A DNA stretch of 64,000 bases, from NCBI GenBank assembly GCA_031253835.1, contig JAIRVP010000048.1:62001-126000 (forward strand), read 5' to 3'. This DNA comes from Burkholderia sp. Its GTDB lineage: Bacteria; Pseudomonadota; Gammaproteobacteria; Burkholderiales; Burkholderiaceae. This document shows positions 16,841 through 24,715 of the stretch, one piece after another (positions within the stretch are counted from its first letter, which is position 1; each line of letters starts with the position of its first letter). The position numbers and the translations under genes were made by a program. The notes beneath the pieces are model-generated. The model was not told where the DNA came from. It did no database searches and worked only from the letters and a program-made list of their open reading frames with translations.

Positions 16841-17905
16841 TTACCGCGTCAGCGCCGTAAACCCTTCCAGCAACCGCTCGACATCAGCCGCTTGAATCGC
16901 GCCCATCGTCGAAATCCGGAACAGTTCCTTCGACAACCCGCCTTGCCCCGCATAGATCACGAAGCCGCGCGCCTTCAACCCGTCGTGCAGCGTCTCGTAC
17001 GTGACGCCTTGCGGCAGCCGGTACGCGCGCAGCACGACCGACGAAGTACCTTCCGGCAGCACGAGCGGCATCCCGCGCGCAGCCAGCCCGGCCTGCGCCT
17101 GATCGGCGAGTGCCTTGTAATGCGCATGCCGCGCACGCCAGCCGCCAGCCTCGTCGAACTCGCGCAGCGCCTCGACGAGCGCGTAATACGCATGCACGGA
17201 CGGCGTGAATGGCGTATTCCGCTGATCCTGCAGCTTCGCGAGACGACCGAGATCGAGGTAGTACGTACGGCTCGCAGCCTTCGCAAGCGCGCTGCGTCGC
17301 ACGATCACGAACGCCGCGCCCGGCACGCCGTGCAGGCACTTGTTCGCGGTCGCGGCAACCGCATCGATGTCGCCGCCGGCAAAATCGATCGCTTCCGCGC
17401 CAAAGCTGCTGACGCCGTCGACGAGCATTTTCACGCCACGCGAACGGCAGACTTCTGCAATCGCGCCGAGGTCGTTCAGCCGGCCCGTGGTCGTTTCGTG
17501 ATGAATCACCGCGACGTGCGTATAACCACCCGCATCAAGACGCGCGGCAATCTGCGCGAGATCAGGCGCCTGCATCCACTCATGCTTCAGCACGTCGTGC
17601 GCGATGCCGTACTGCGTCGCGATCTGCGTGATCCGCTCGCCGTACACGCCGTTCTCGATCACGAGCAGCTTGCCGTCCTGCGGCACCAGCGCCGCGATCA
17701 TGCTCTCGACGGCAGCCGTGCCCGAGCCCGTCATCAGCACGGCCGTCCATTCGGCCGGATCGAGCTCGTACGCGGCGACGAGGCGCGCACGCGCCTCATC
17801 CTGCAGATCGAAGAATTCGCTTTCGCGATGGCACAGATCGGGTTGCAGCAGGCTGCGGCGCACGCGTTCGGTGAGCGTGACCGGGCCGGGGTTCAGCAGC
17901 AGCAT
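16841..17905 (-). CDS. phnW: 2-aminoethylphosphonate:pyruvate aminotransferase
   Basis: A 354-residue PLP-dependent class V aminotransferase interconverting 2-aminoethylphosphonate and phosphonoacetaldehyde. It opens MLLLNPGPVTLTERVRRSL, typical of the family; the PLP lysine is in ATANKCLHGVPG, and the Asp that contacts the PLP nitrogen is in LVDGVSSFGAE. Here it sits after PEP mutase and phosphonopyruvate decarboxylase, so it should run toward AEP synthesis rather than breakdown. ATG 17905 overlaps the previous stop as TGATG; a TTG one codon upstream is a weaker start. Last gene of the operon. Confidence 0.93.
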   Translation of the reverse strand: MLLLNPGPVTLTERVRRSLLQPDLCHRESEFFDLQDEARARLVAAYELDPAEWTAVLMTGSGTAAVESMIAALVPQDGKLLVIENGVYGERITQIATQYGIAHDVLKHEWMQAPDLAQIAARLDAGGYTHVAVIHHETTTGRLNDLGAIAEVCRSRGVKMLVDGVSSFGAEAIDFAGGDIDAVAATANKCLHGVPGAAFVIVRRSALAKAASRTYYLDLGRLAKLQDQRNTPFTPSVHAYYALVEALREFDEAGGWRARHAHYKALADQAQAGLAARGMPLVLPEGTSSVVLRAYRLPQGVTYETLHDGLKARGFVIYAGQGGLSKELFRISTMGAIQAADVERLLEGFTALTR

Positions 17906-19086
17906 CAAAGGGCTCCTTCAACGTGGGCTTCGGTCTGCGCGGCGCCGATGTGCCGCATCAGACGGGTCTTGACCTCGACCGGCGTGACGGTCGGGCGGGG
18001 CAGGCCGTCGGGCACGCCCGTGCGAATCGCGATGCGCACGAACTGCGCGCCGTCACCCTGCGCGGCCAGCGTTGCATCGAGCACGTCGAGCGTATCGCCC
18101 TCGACCGCCGACGCGTAACCGCACGCGGCAGCGACGCCCGCGAACGACACATGCTGCGACACCGTCGCCTGGCCGCCCGTCGATTCGTGCGCGCCGTTGT
18201 CGAGCAGCACGTGCGTGAGATTGGCCGGGCCGTAGGTGCCGAGCGTCGCGAACACGCCCATCCGCATCAGCGCGGCGCCGTCGCCGTCGACGGCCACCAC
18301 GCGCAGGTCGGGGCGCGCGAGCGCGAGGCCGAGCGCGAGCGGCGTCACGCAGCCCATCGAGCCGACCATGTACAGCTGGTTCGGGCGATCGTCGAGCGCG
18401 TAGAGTTCGCGGCCGCAGAAACCGGTCGACGCGAGCACGACGGTCGAGTCGACCGGTGTGTGCGCGATCACGCGCTTCAATGCGTCGTGACGGGTCGGCC
18501 ACGCGTCGGCCGACGCGGCGCGCGACGACGCTTGCGCGGCGACGTGCGCACGCGGCTTCGCAGCCGGGTTCGCCTTCAGTTCATACGGCGCGACACTGCC
18601 TTTCTGCATCACGAGCGCGTACGGGCGGCCCGTCGCGTCCATGTGCGCGATCGCGCGGTCGAGTGCCGGGCCGACCTGTTCGGGGTCGGTCGGGAACGTC
18701 TCCCACGGGATCTCCATCGTGTCGAGCATCGCGGGCGTGATCGGGCCCATCAGCGCATGCTGCGGCTCGTCGGCGACGCCCGGCTGGCCGCGCCACGTGA
18801 CGATCAGCAGCTGCGGCAGGCGGAACGTCCAGGTCAGCGACGTGAGCGGGCTCACCGCGTTGCCGAGCCCCGAGTTCTGCATCATCGCGATCCCGCGCTT
18901 GCCGCCGAGCGTCGCGCCCGCGATCAGCGCGACCGCGTCGCCTTCGTTCGCGGCCGACACGTAGTTCAGCGTCGGGTCCTGCAGCACGTAATTGATGAAC
19001 GGCGTCAGGTACGAGCAGGGCACGCCCGCGTACCAGTCGAAGCCGCGTTCGCGCGCGGCCTCGACGAACTGGGCCGCTTCGATCAT
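17905..19086 (-). CDS. aepY: Phosphonopyruvate decarboxylase
   Basis: A 393-residue thiamine-diphosphate enzyme that converts phosphonopyruvate to phosphonoacetaldehyde and CO2, the step that pulls PEP mutase forward. The catalytic Glu region SAANEGDAVALIAG is near residue 46, and the ThDP/Mg motif GDGAALMRMG ... VLLDNGAHESTGG is at about 275-310. Its start overlaps the stop of aepX (ATGA) and its stop overlaps the phnW start. Length and motif order are normal for the family. Confidence 0.94.
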   Translation of the reverse strand: MIEAAQFVEAARERGFDWYAGVPCSYLTPFINYVLQDPTLNYVSAANEGDAVALIAGATLGGKRGIAMMQNSGLGNAVSPLTSLTWTFRLPQLLIVTWRGQPGVADEPQHALMGPITPAMLDTMEIPWETFPTDPEQVGPALDRAIAHMDATGRPYALVMQKGSVAPYELKANPAAKPRAHVAAQASSRAASADAWPTRHDALKRVIAHTPVDSTVVLASTGFCGRELYALDDRPNQLYMVGSMGCVTPLALGLALARPDLRVVAVDGDGAALMRMGVFATLGTYGPANLTHVLLDNGAHESTGGQATVSQHVSFAGVAAACGYASAVEGDTLDVLDATLAAQGDGAQFVRIAIRTGVPDGLPRPTVTPVEVKTRLMRHIGAAQTEAHVEGAL

Positions 19087-20771
19087 TGCGCGCCCCCGTT
19101 GCGGGCGCCCGGTTCGGACAGCGGCGTCTGGCCGTGCGCGAAGTCGCCCGCGCGGCGGAAGTCTTCGAGATCGTTGACGCCGCGCCAGTGGCCATGCACG
19201 TACTGCACCTCGATCTTCTCGCCGGCGGCGATCAGCTCGTTGAGCAGCGACGGGATGTCGAGCGTGTCGAAATCGGGGCGTGCCTGCAGCGTCGCGAGCA
19301 TCGTCTTCAGGCGATCGACGCCTGCGCCGCGCACGTTCAGCAGGCCGATCCAGCGACCGTGCGGCGTGCTTGCGGCGACGTCGCTCGAGACGCGCTGGAG
19401 ATACGTCTTCTGGCCGAACAGGCCTCGATCGTCGGCCGCCGAGCAGAGTGCGAAATCGCGCACGCTCTGGTTCGTCGGCTCCGTGAGCGACGAATCGACC
19501 ACCACGCTGAATTCGGCTTCGCTTTCCGCGAGGTCGCGCACGATGTAGCTGCGGAACAGCAGGTCGCCGTACGAGATCACGGTGTCGCCGGTCAGGCGTT
19601 CGGCCGCGCACGCGAGCGACGCGAGTTCGCCCGTCTGCGCATGGCGCTCGTTGACGACGAGCTTGATGCCCGACGTGTCGATCGCGTCGGCGCGATAGCC
19701 GCCGACCACGGTGATGTCGTTCACGCCATGCGTCTTGAAACCGTCGACGAGCCAGCGCAGCAGCGGCTTGCCGGCGACCGGCAGCATGACCTTCGGCTTG
19801 TCCTCGGTCACGGCTTCCAGGCCCTTGCCGCGGCTCGCGGCGAGCACGATCGCCGCGTTCGACGCGCGCGACGACGACGACAGGTAGATGCGCTCGGCCG
19901 CCGAGTACTCGTCGGCGTCCTGCAGGCGGAAGATCTCGTTGACCGATGCCACGCGGTCTTCGACGTTGATCAGCGTTTCGCTCTCGTGGATCTCGCGCGC
20001 GGTCGCCTGCATCGCGGATGCCGACGCGCGGATCAGGTGGTTCGCCCAGATCACGGTGCTGATGCCGGCCTGGCGGAACACGTCGGTCGGCGTGCTGTAG
20101 TACTTGGTCGGCACGATCACGAGCGGCGCCTTGCCGCTCCATTCACGCGCGAACTGCAGGATCTCGTCCGGGCGCGACAGCTTGCTGTGAATCAGGATCG
20201 CGTCGGCGCCGGCTTCCGCATACGCGTTCGCGCGGCGCAGCGCCTCGTCCATCCCCCAGCCGGCGATCAGCGCTTCGACGCGCGCGACGATCGAGAAGTC
20301 GGGATCGGTCTGCGAATCCTTGCCGGCCTTGATCTTGCCGCAGAACTCGTCGATTTCCGCGAGCGGCTGGCGCTCGCCGCCGATGAAGCTGTTCGTCTTC
20401 GGAAACTGCTTGTCCTCGATGCAGACGCCGGCGATGCCGCGCTGTTCGAGCTTCTTCACGAGGCGGCGCACGTTGTTGAAGTTGCCGTAGCCGGTGTCGC
20501 CGTCGAGCAGGATCGGCAGGTCGCTCGCGTCGGCCATGAATTCGAGCACGTCGACGACCTGCGTCCAGCTCGCTTCGTTGTTGTCGCGCACGCCGAACTG
20601 CGCGGAGATCGCGAGGCCCGATGCCCAGATGCCCTTGAAGCCGGCTTCGCGGACGATTCGCGCGGACAGGCCGTTGTGCGCTTCCATCAGGAATTCGAGG
20701 TCGCTGCTGACGAGCATGCGGCGCAGGCGTGCGCTGCGCGATTCGGTGAAGTTGGGTTCGCGTGCGTTCAT
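19083..20771 (-). CDS. aepX: PEP mutase fused to a nucleotidyltransferase domain
   Basis: A 562-residue bifunctional protein. Residues 1-295 are PEP mutase, which rearranges phosphoenolpyruvate to phosphonopyruvate; the signature EDKQFPKTNS and the preceding DGDTGYGN are intact. Residues about 320-555 are a sugar-phosphate-type nucleotidyltransferase: AAIVLAASRGKGLEAVTEDK, PKVMLPVAGKPLLRWL and a YGDLLF metal site. The usual GxGxR loop is altered to SRGKG, so activity of this half is less certain. Such fusions are thought to activate a phosphonate, often AEP, as a CMP derivative. ATG 20771 begins MNAREPNFTESRSARL. It overlaps the genes on both sides by 4 bp. Confidence 0.93.
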   Translation of the reverse strand: MNAREPNFTESRSARLRRMLVSSDLEFLMEAHNGLSARIVREAGFKGIWASGLAISAQFGVRDNNEASWTQVVDVLEFMADASDLPILLDGDTGYGNFNNVRRLVKKLEQRGIAGVCIEDKQFPKTNSFIGGERQPLAEIDEFCGKIKAGKDSQTDPDFSIVARVEALIAGWGMDEALRRANAYAEAGADAILIHSKLSRPDEILQFAREWSGKAPLVIVPTKYYSTPTDVFRQAGISTVIWANHLIRASASAMQATAREIHESETLINVEDRVASVNEIFRLQDADEYSAAERIYLSSSSRASNAAIVLAASRGKGLEAVTEDKPKVMLPVAGKPLLRWLVDGFKTHGVNDITVVGGYRADAIDTSGIKLVVNERHAQTGELASLACAAERLTGDTVISYGDLLFRSYIVRDLAESEAEFSVVVDSSLTEPTNQSVRDFALCSAADDRGLFGQKTYLQRVSSDVAASTPHGRWIGLLNVRGAGVDRLKTMLATLQARPDFDTLDIPSLLNELIAAGEKIEVQYVHGHWRGVNDLEDFRRAGDFAHGQTPLSEPGARNGGAQ

Positions 20772-21535
20772 CGTGCGGCTCCTGCGGTAGTGCGTTGAAT
20801 CAGGGGGAGGATTTCCTGCGTGGCGCGGGCGACGTCGTTCGGGAAGTCGATCTCGATCCACGGCGAGCCGGTGACGTCGGCCACGTCGAACGAATGACCG
20901 CCTTCGAGCAGCAGGTCGCGCACGGCTTCCTCGTGCGGCATGTTCGCGCGGCCGCTGTCGACGTAGCCCGCGACGATCGTCGCGAGGCGGCGCGCGGTGC
21001 CTTCGGTGAAGCGGAAGAAGCCGACCGATTCGCCGATCGTGTCGTATTCGAGGTCGACCGCGAGCTGCTTGCGCAGTTCGACCGGCACGCCGTTCTTCAG
21101 GCACAGCTTGACGGGCTCGTCGCCGGCCTCGAAGTCGCGGTCGATCAGCAGGCGGTCGACCGCCTTGTCGGCATCGGCCACCAGCGCGTGCAGGATGTTC
21201 TCGTCGTACAGCACGTCCGCGTCCATCAGCAGCACGTCGCCGCCGCGCGTCATCGCATCGGCGACGGTATGCACGGTCAGCACGCTGCCGAGGTCGTAGC
21301 GGTCGTTGATCACGATCTCGGCCTGGCGGCCGAGGCGCTTCAGTTCCTGCTCGACCTTCTCGTGCTGAAAGCCGAGCCCGAGCACGATCTCGTCGACGCC
21401 CGCGGCGTCGAGTACGCGCAGATGGCGCTCGAGCAGCGAAACGTCGTCAAAGCGCAGCAGGCACTTCGGGAACTGCGCTTCGGGCGGTTGTTGCAGGCGC
21501 AAGCCGAGGCCTGCCGCAAGAATGATGGCTCGCAT
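20768..21535 (-). CDS. Nucleotidyltransferase (LicC/phosphocholine cytidylyltransferase-like)
   Basis: A 255-residue single-domain nucleotidyltransferase with a better-preserved active-site loop than the one fused to PEP mutase: MRAIILAAGLGLRLQQPPE, then FPKCLLRFDDVSLLERHL and the metal site LLMDADVLYDENIL. The family makes NDP/CMP-activated alcohols or sugars. In this operon it may be the real activator of AEP, or supply a second activated group for the CDP-alcohol phosphotransferase. ATG 21535; an upstream in-frame codon would add only five residues. It overlaps aepX by 4 bp. Confidence 0.88.
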   Translation of the reverse strand: MRAIILAAGLGLRLQQPPEAQFPKCLLRFDDVSLLERHLRVLDAAGVDEIVLGLGFQHEKVEQELKRLGRQAEIVINDRYDLGSVLTVHTVADAMTRGGDVLLMDADVLYDENILHALVADADKAVDRLLIDRDFEAGDEPVKLCLKNGVPVELRKQLAVDLEYDTIGESVGFFRFTEGTARRLATIVAGYVDSGRANMPHEEAVRDLLLEGGHSFDVADVTGSPWIEIDFPNDVARATQEILPLIQRTTAGAAR

Positions 21536-21570
21536 GGGTTCTCCAACCAAAAAGCCGGCGATCTGAACGA

Positions 21571-22572
21571 TCAGTCGGCGAGCGGCTGCGGCGCACGGCG
21601 CCGCTGCCAGTTTCTTTCACTGAAATGCAGATAGAGCAGGCCGGGCAGGCCGAGCGCGAGTTCGCGCGCGCGCTTCGCGAGCGACAGCGCGAGCGCCGCG
21701 TCGGGCGGCAGTCCGACCAGCGGGGCGAGCAGCAGGTAGCCGCCTTCCTGCGCACCGAGCGAGCCCGGGATTGCGAAGGCCGCGCCACGGATCGCCTGGC
21801 CGACGCTTTCCAGCAGCAGCGCGTCGAGCCAGCTCACCGGGTGGCCGAGGAAGTGCAGCGCGAGCCACACTTCCGCGGTGCCGACGATCCAGCCGACGAG
21901 GCTCAACGCGAATGTTTTCGCGACCTTCGCGCGATCGCGGTACAGCGCGCCGACCGCGTCGTCGATCGCATCGGCGCGCGTCGCGAGCGACGACCAGTCG
22001 CGCGGGCCGAGCAGCTTCGACGCGAGGCGCAGGCCGCGGCCGAACAGCCCGCGCCGCTGCGCCGCGTAGAACAGCAACGCGAGCGCGCCGAGCACGCCGG
22101 TCGCGATCAGCGCGGGCGTGCGCAGGTGCGCGACCGATTCGTGCGTCGCATACAGGCTGAAGGCGGCGATGCCGATCAGCGCGAATGCCATTTGCGCAAG
22201 CGCCTGCATCGTCGTGCTGACGGTCACGGCGGCGGCCGCGTCGGCCATCCGCGTGCCGCGCTGCGCGAGGTGGCGCACCATCAGCACGGGGCCGCCGATC
22301 TGCCCGGCGGGCAGCAGGCTGTTCACCGATTCGCCGACCCAGCGCGCGCGCAGCGCGTTGCCGAGTTCGGCGCCGGGCTGGCCGCGGCGGAACATCACGG
22401 AGATCGCGATGGCATCGATCACGAGCGGCACGACGTGGAACGCCGCGACGAGCGCGAGGCCCCAGCCGGCCGCGAGGAACGTGGACGCGACCGCGCCGAC
22501 GCCCTGCCAGGCAAGGAGAGCGATGAAGAGTGCCGTCCCGAGGGACAGCAGGATGAGGCCCGCGCGCGTCAT
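21571..22572 (-). CDS. LPG-synthase-type transmembrane (flippase-like) protein
   Basis: A 333-residue polytopic protein with about eight membrane segments, matching the lysylphosphatidylglycerol synthase transmembrane domain family. Visible signs are VGESVNSLLPAGQIGGPVLM near residue 95 and AFAIPGSLGAQEGGYLLL near residue 280. Members are linked to translocation of lipids or lipid-linked intermediates. There is no synthase domain. In a phosphonate operon it may move a phosphonolipid across the inner membrane (inference). It overlaps the oxygenase gene by 4 bp and is 35 bp from the next gene. Confidence 0.85.
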   Translation of the reverse strand: MTRAGLILLSLGTALFIALLAWQGVGAVASTFLAAGWGLALVAAFHVVPLVIDAIAISVMFRRGQPGAELGNALRARWVGESVNSLLPAGQIGGPVLMVRHLAQRGTRMADAAAAVTVSTTMQALAQMAFALIGIAAFSLYATHESVAHLRTPALIATGVLGALALLFYAAQRRGLFGRGLRLASKLLGPRDWSSLATRADAIDDAVGALYRDRAKVAKTFALSLVGWIVGTAEVWLALHFLGHPVSWLDALLLESVGQAIRGAAFAIPGSLGAQEGGYLLLAPLVGLPPDAALALSLAKRARELALGLPGLLYLHFSERNWQRRRAPQPLAD

Positions 22573-23375
22573 GACCCGGTCGTGCGCCGCGTGGCCAGTT
22601 GCTTGAACACCTGGCGGAAACCGAAATACGCGATCGCGTCCTTCATGTTCGAGATGAAGCGCTTCCACGGCCGCATGCCGGGGTTCGTCACGTATTCGAA
22701 CGTGAGCGACACGCGCATCTCGTTCTGGCCGAGCGGCGTGATGCGGTGGCGCAGCTTGTCGCCGTCGAACAGCACGATGCCGCCGTCGGCGATCTGCACC
22801 GAGCCCGGTTCGTCGGCGACGTCCGGATTGCGCGTGTGCAGCTCGTAGTCGAGCCGGCACGACGATTCGTCGATCACGCCGATCAGCAGCGTATAGCGGC
22901 GGCCGTCGTAGTACGACGTGTCGTAATGCCAGCCGATGTGGTCGCCGGGCTTCGTGTAGTAATACAGCGCGTAGGCGTGCGGATCGTCGTCCGGCGACAG
23001 CATCAGTTTGTCGCCCGTGACCTTTTCGAGGAAGGAGATGAGCGCCTTCGAGCGATACAGCTCGGCGATGTACGGCGCCTGCTCATCGATCGTATGGCGG
23101 CTCACGCTGCCGCCCTGCTTGTGGCCGGGCAGGTAATTGCGGTTCAGGCCGGCCTGCATCGCGCGGGCGGCGTCCGCGAGCTTCGCGTGCGCGCCGGCCG
23201 GCAGGAAGGCGTCGAGGTACAGGAACGAGCCCTGGCGCGTGTAGTCGCCGCGCAGGCGGTCGAGGTCGAGCTGGCCGACGCGGTCGGCCACGGTGCGATC
23301 GGGGTCGGCGGCCGCGCGCACGGGCGCGGGGCGTGCCGGGCTCAGCACGGAGTCGTCGCGCGTGCTAGGAGTCAT
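22569..23375 (-). CDS. 2-oxoglutarate/Fe(II)-dependent oxygenase
   Basis: A 268-residue non-haem iron oxygenase. The facial triad is visible as H-x-D in IGWHYDTSYYDG (about residue 150) and a distal His with the 2-oxoglutarate Arg in LRHRITPLGQNEMRVSLTF (about residue 220-238). The intact Asp argues against a halogenase, whose site has Gly or Ala there. Given the operon it could hydroxylate a phosphonate, an alcohol or an acyl chain; the substrate cannot be read from sequence. The first 45 residues are a poorly conserved Pro/Arg/Asp-rich leader. It overlaps genes on both sides by 4 bp. Confidence 0.87.
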   Translation of the reverse strand: MTPSTRDDSVLSPARPAPVRAAADPDRTVADRVGQLDLDRLRGDYTRQGSFLYLDAFLPAGAHAKLADAARAMQAGLNRNYLPGHKQGGSVSRHTIDEQAPYIAELYRSKALISFLEKVTGDKLMLSPDDDPHAYALYYYTKPGDHIGWHYDTSYYDGRRYTLLIGVIDESSCRLDYELHTRNPDVADEPGSVQIADGGIVLFDGDKLRHRITPLGQNEMRVSLTFEYVTNPGMRPWKRFISNMKDAIAYFGFRQVFKQLATRRTTGS

Positions 23376-24052
23376 TTGGAAGCCTGGATTTCGGTAGGGT
23401 TCTGCGAAACATTGCCGCGCCGGACGATGCGCCACCAGTCGATCACGACCCAGGCGGCGAACAGCGGCGCGCCGATCGAGGCCGCGAGCAGGAACGGCTC
23501 GACGCCGTCGACGAGCGTCACGATCGGCAGCAGGTACAGCACGTCTTCGGTCTCGAAGCCGCCGGCGAACGCCTGCTTGGTGCCGGCCTTGCCGGCGATC
23601 GATTCGATCCGCATGCGCAGGAAGAAGATCAGCGCGACCGCCGCACCGGCGACCGCGCCGAGCAGCACCGGCGACGCGGCCATCTGGCCGCCCTGGGCGA
23701 CGATGCCGAGGCCCATGCTGACGAACAGCGCGACCGTCACGAGCGCATCGGCCGCGAGGTCGTAAAAATGACCGATCTTGCTGGACTTGCCGCTGATGCG
23801 CGCGAGTTCGCCGTCGGTGTGGTCGACGAAGTTCGACAGCACGATCAGGAACGCGCCTGCATTGCACCAGCCGAAGCCGCCGTGCGCAAGGCACCAGGCG
23901 CCGGCGAGGCCGATCAGCAGACGAACGGTGGTGAGGTGATTCGGGGTGACCGGCGTATCGACGAGCGGTCGGACAAGCGAGCGCGCGAGCCGCGCATCCC
24001 AGGTGCGTGGCAGGGGGGGCTCGGCGCGTGTGGCGGTTTTTCTTTGGTCCAT
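23372..24052 (-). CDS. CDP-alcohol phosphatidyltransferase family protein
   Basis: A 226-residue membrane enzyme, first gene of the phosphonate operon. The family motif D-x2-D-G-x2-A-R-x8-G-x3-D-x3-D is present as DHTDGELARISG and KIGHFYDLAADALV near residues 78-103. About six membrane segments follow the usual pattern. These enzymes move a phospho-alcohol from a CDP/CMP carrier to an alcohol acceptor; here the donor may be CMP-AEP and the product a phosphonolipid, as known chemically for AEP lipids in other organisms. That use is inferred from context. Confidence 0.9.
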   Translation of the reverse strand: MDQRKTATRAEPPLPRTWDARLARSLVRPLVDTPVTPNHLTTVRLLIGLAGAWCLAHGGFGWCNAGAFLIVLSNFVDHTDGELARISGKSSKIGHFYDLAADALVTVALFVSMGLGIVAQGGQMAASPVLLGAVAGAAVALIFFLRMRIESIAGKAGTKQAFAGGFETEDVLYLLPIVTLVDGVEPFLLAASIGAPLFAAWVVIDWWRIVRRGNVSQNPTEIQASK

Positions 24053-24070
24053 CGGCGAAATATATACGGA

Positions 24071-24100
24071 ATTGTAATTTGTTGCTTTTTATTCAATCAA
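24071..24100 (-). promoter_or_regulatory. Sigma-70 type promoter of the phosphonate operon
   Basis: Minus-strand TTGATT, 18-bp spacer, TACAAT, in a strikingly AT-rich patch of an otherwise GC-rich region. The start of transcription would be near 24064, giving a leader of about 12 nt before the ATG at 24052, an unusually short 5' end. Confidence 0.65.
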
Positions 24101-24715
24101 TGTCCTGACATGCGGGAGTGTTACCGCGTCTTGCGCGTATCGGCCGGTCGAAACCGGACGTGCGAAAAGGCGGGCGATCGGGACGGCAATCGACGCGGCC
24201 GGACCCGTCTTCCAGTGTGGTTCGCGTCACGCGGCTGTCAAGGACGGACGGGCCTCGCAGGCCGATGCGGCGAAGATTTTTGCGCGAGCCGACGGGCGGC
24301 GCGCAGCGCATGCGACGTTGATGTGCGTCAGGTCCGGCAAAGCCCCATCGGGCGACAATTGGCCGCGCCGCAGCTTCATCGATGATTGGCAAACATCGGG
24401 CGGCAAATTGCAATGGAAATCCGCCGATTGATTCGCGAAGGTTGGCGATCGGTGTCCGGTCATTCGTTCCGATGCTTTCGTGCACCTTTCGTGTGCATCG
24501 GGGCGCGCGGATCGCCTGTCACAGAACGGTCGTTCGATACCCGGCATATTCGGCAAGGATCTTTTGCATCCAGCGGACATTTCGCGGCGATGGCCTCTGC
24601 GATACTCCGACCGTGCCTGTGGTGCCGGCCGCCCCGCGCGGCCCCAAGGGCTTCATGTCGCTCAGGAGACACCCCCCGCGACGTCAACGACCGATCAAAG
24701 CGTCAGAAACCAGCC
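24101..24715. other. 615-bp intergenic region without a supportable gene
   Basis: Separates the phosphonate operon promoter from the CoA-transferase gene. Open frames exist on both strands (for example minus 24093-24485) but have no ribosome site, Arg/Pro-rich composition and no recognisable family. GC is somewhat lower than in the flanking genes. I see no tRNA, strong hairpin or clear promoter for the downstream gene. Confidence 0.6.

Noticed and set aside
22569..23375. Fe/2-oxoglutarate halogenase
   Set aside because: The metal-site Asp is present (HYD), whereas halogenases have Gly or Ala at this position.
24093..24485. 130-residue minus-strand gene in the intergenic region
   Set aside because: No ribosome site, Arg/Pro-rich sequence, overlaps the phosphonate operon promoter area, no family resemblance.
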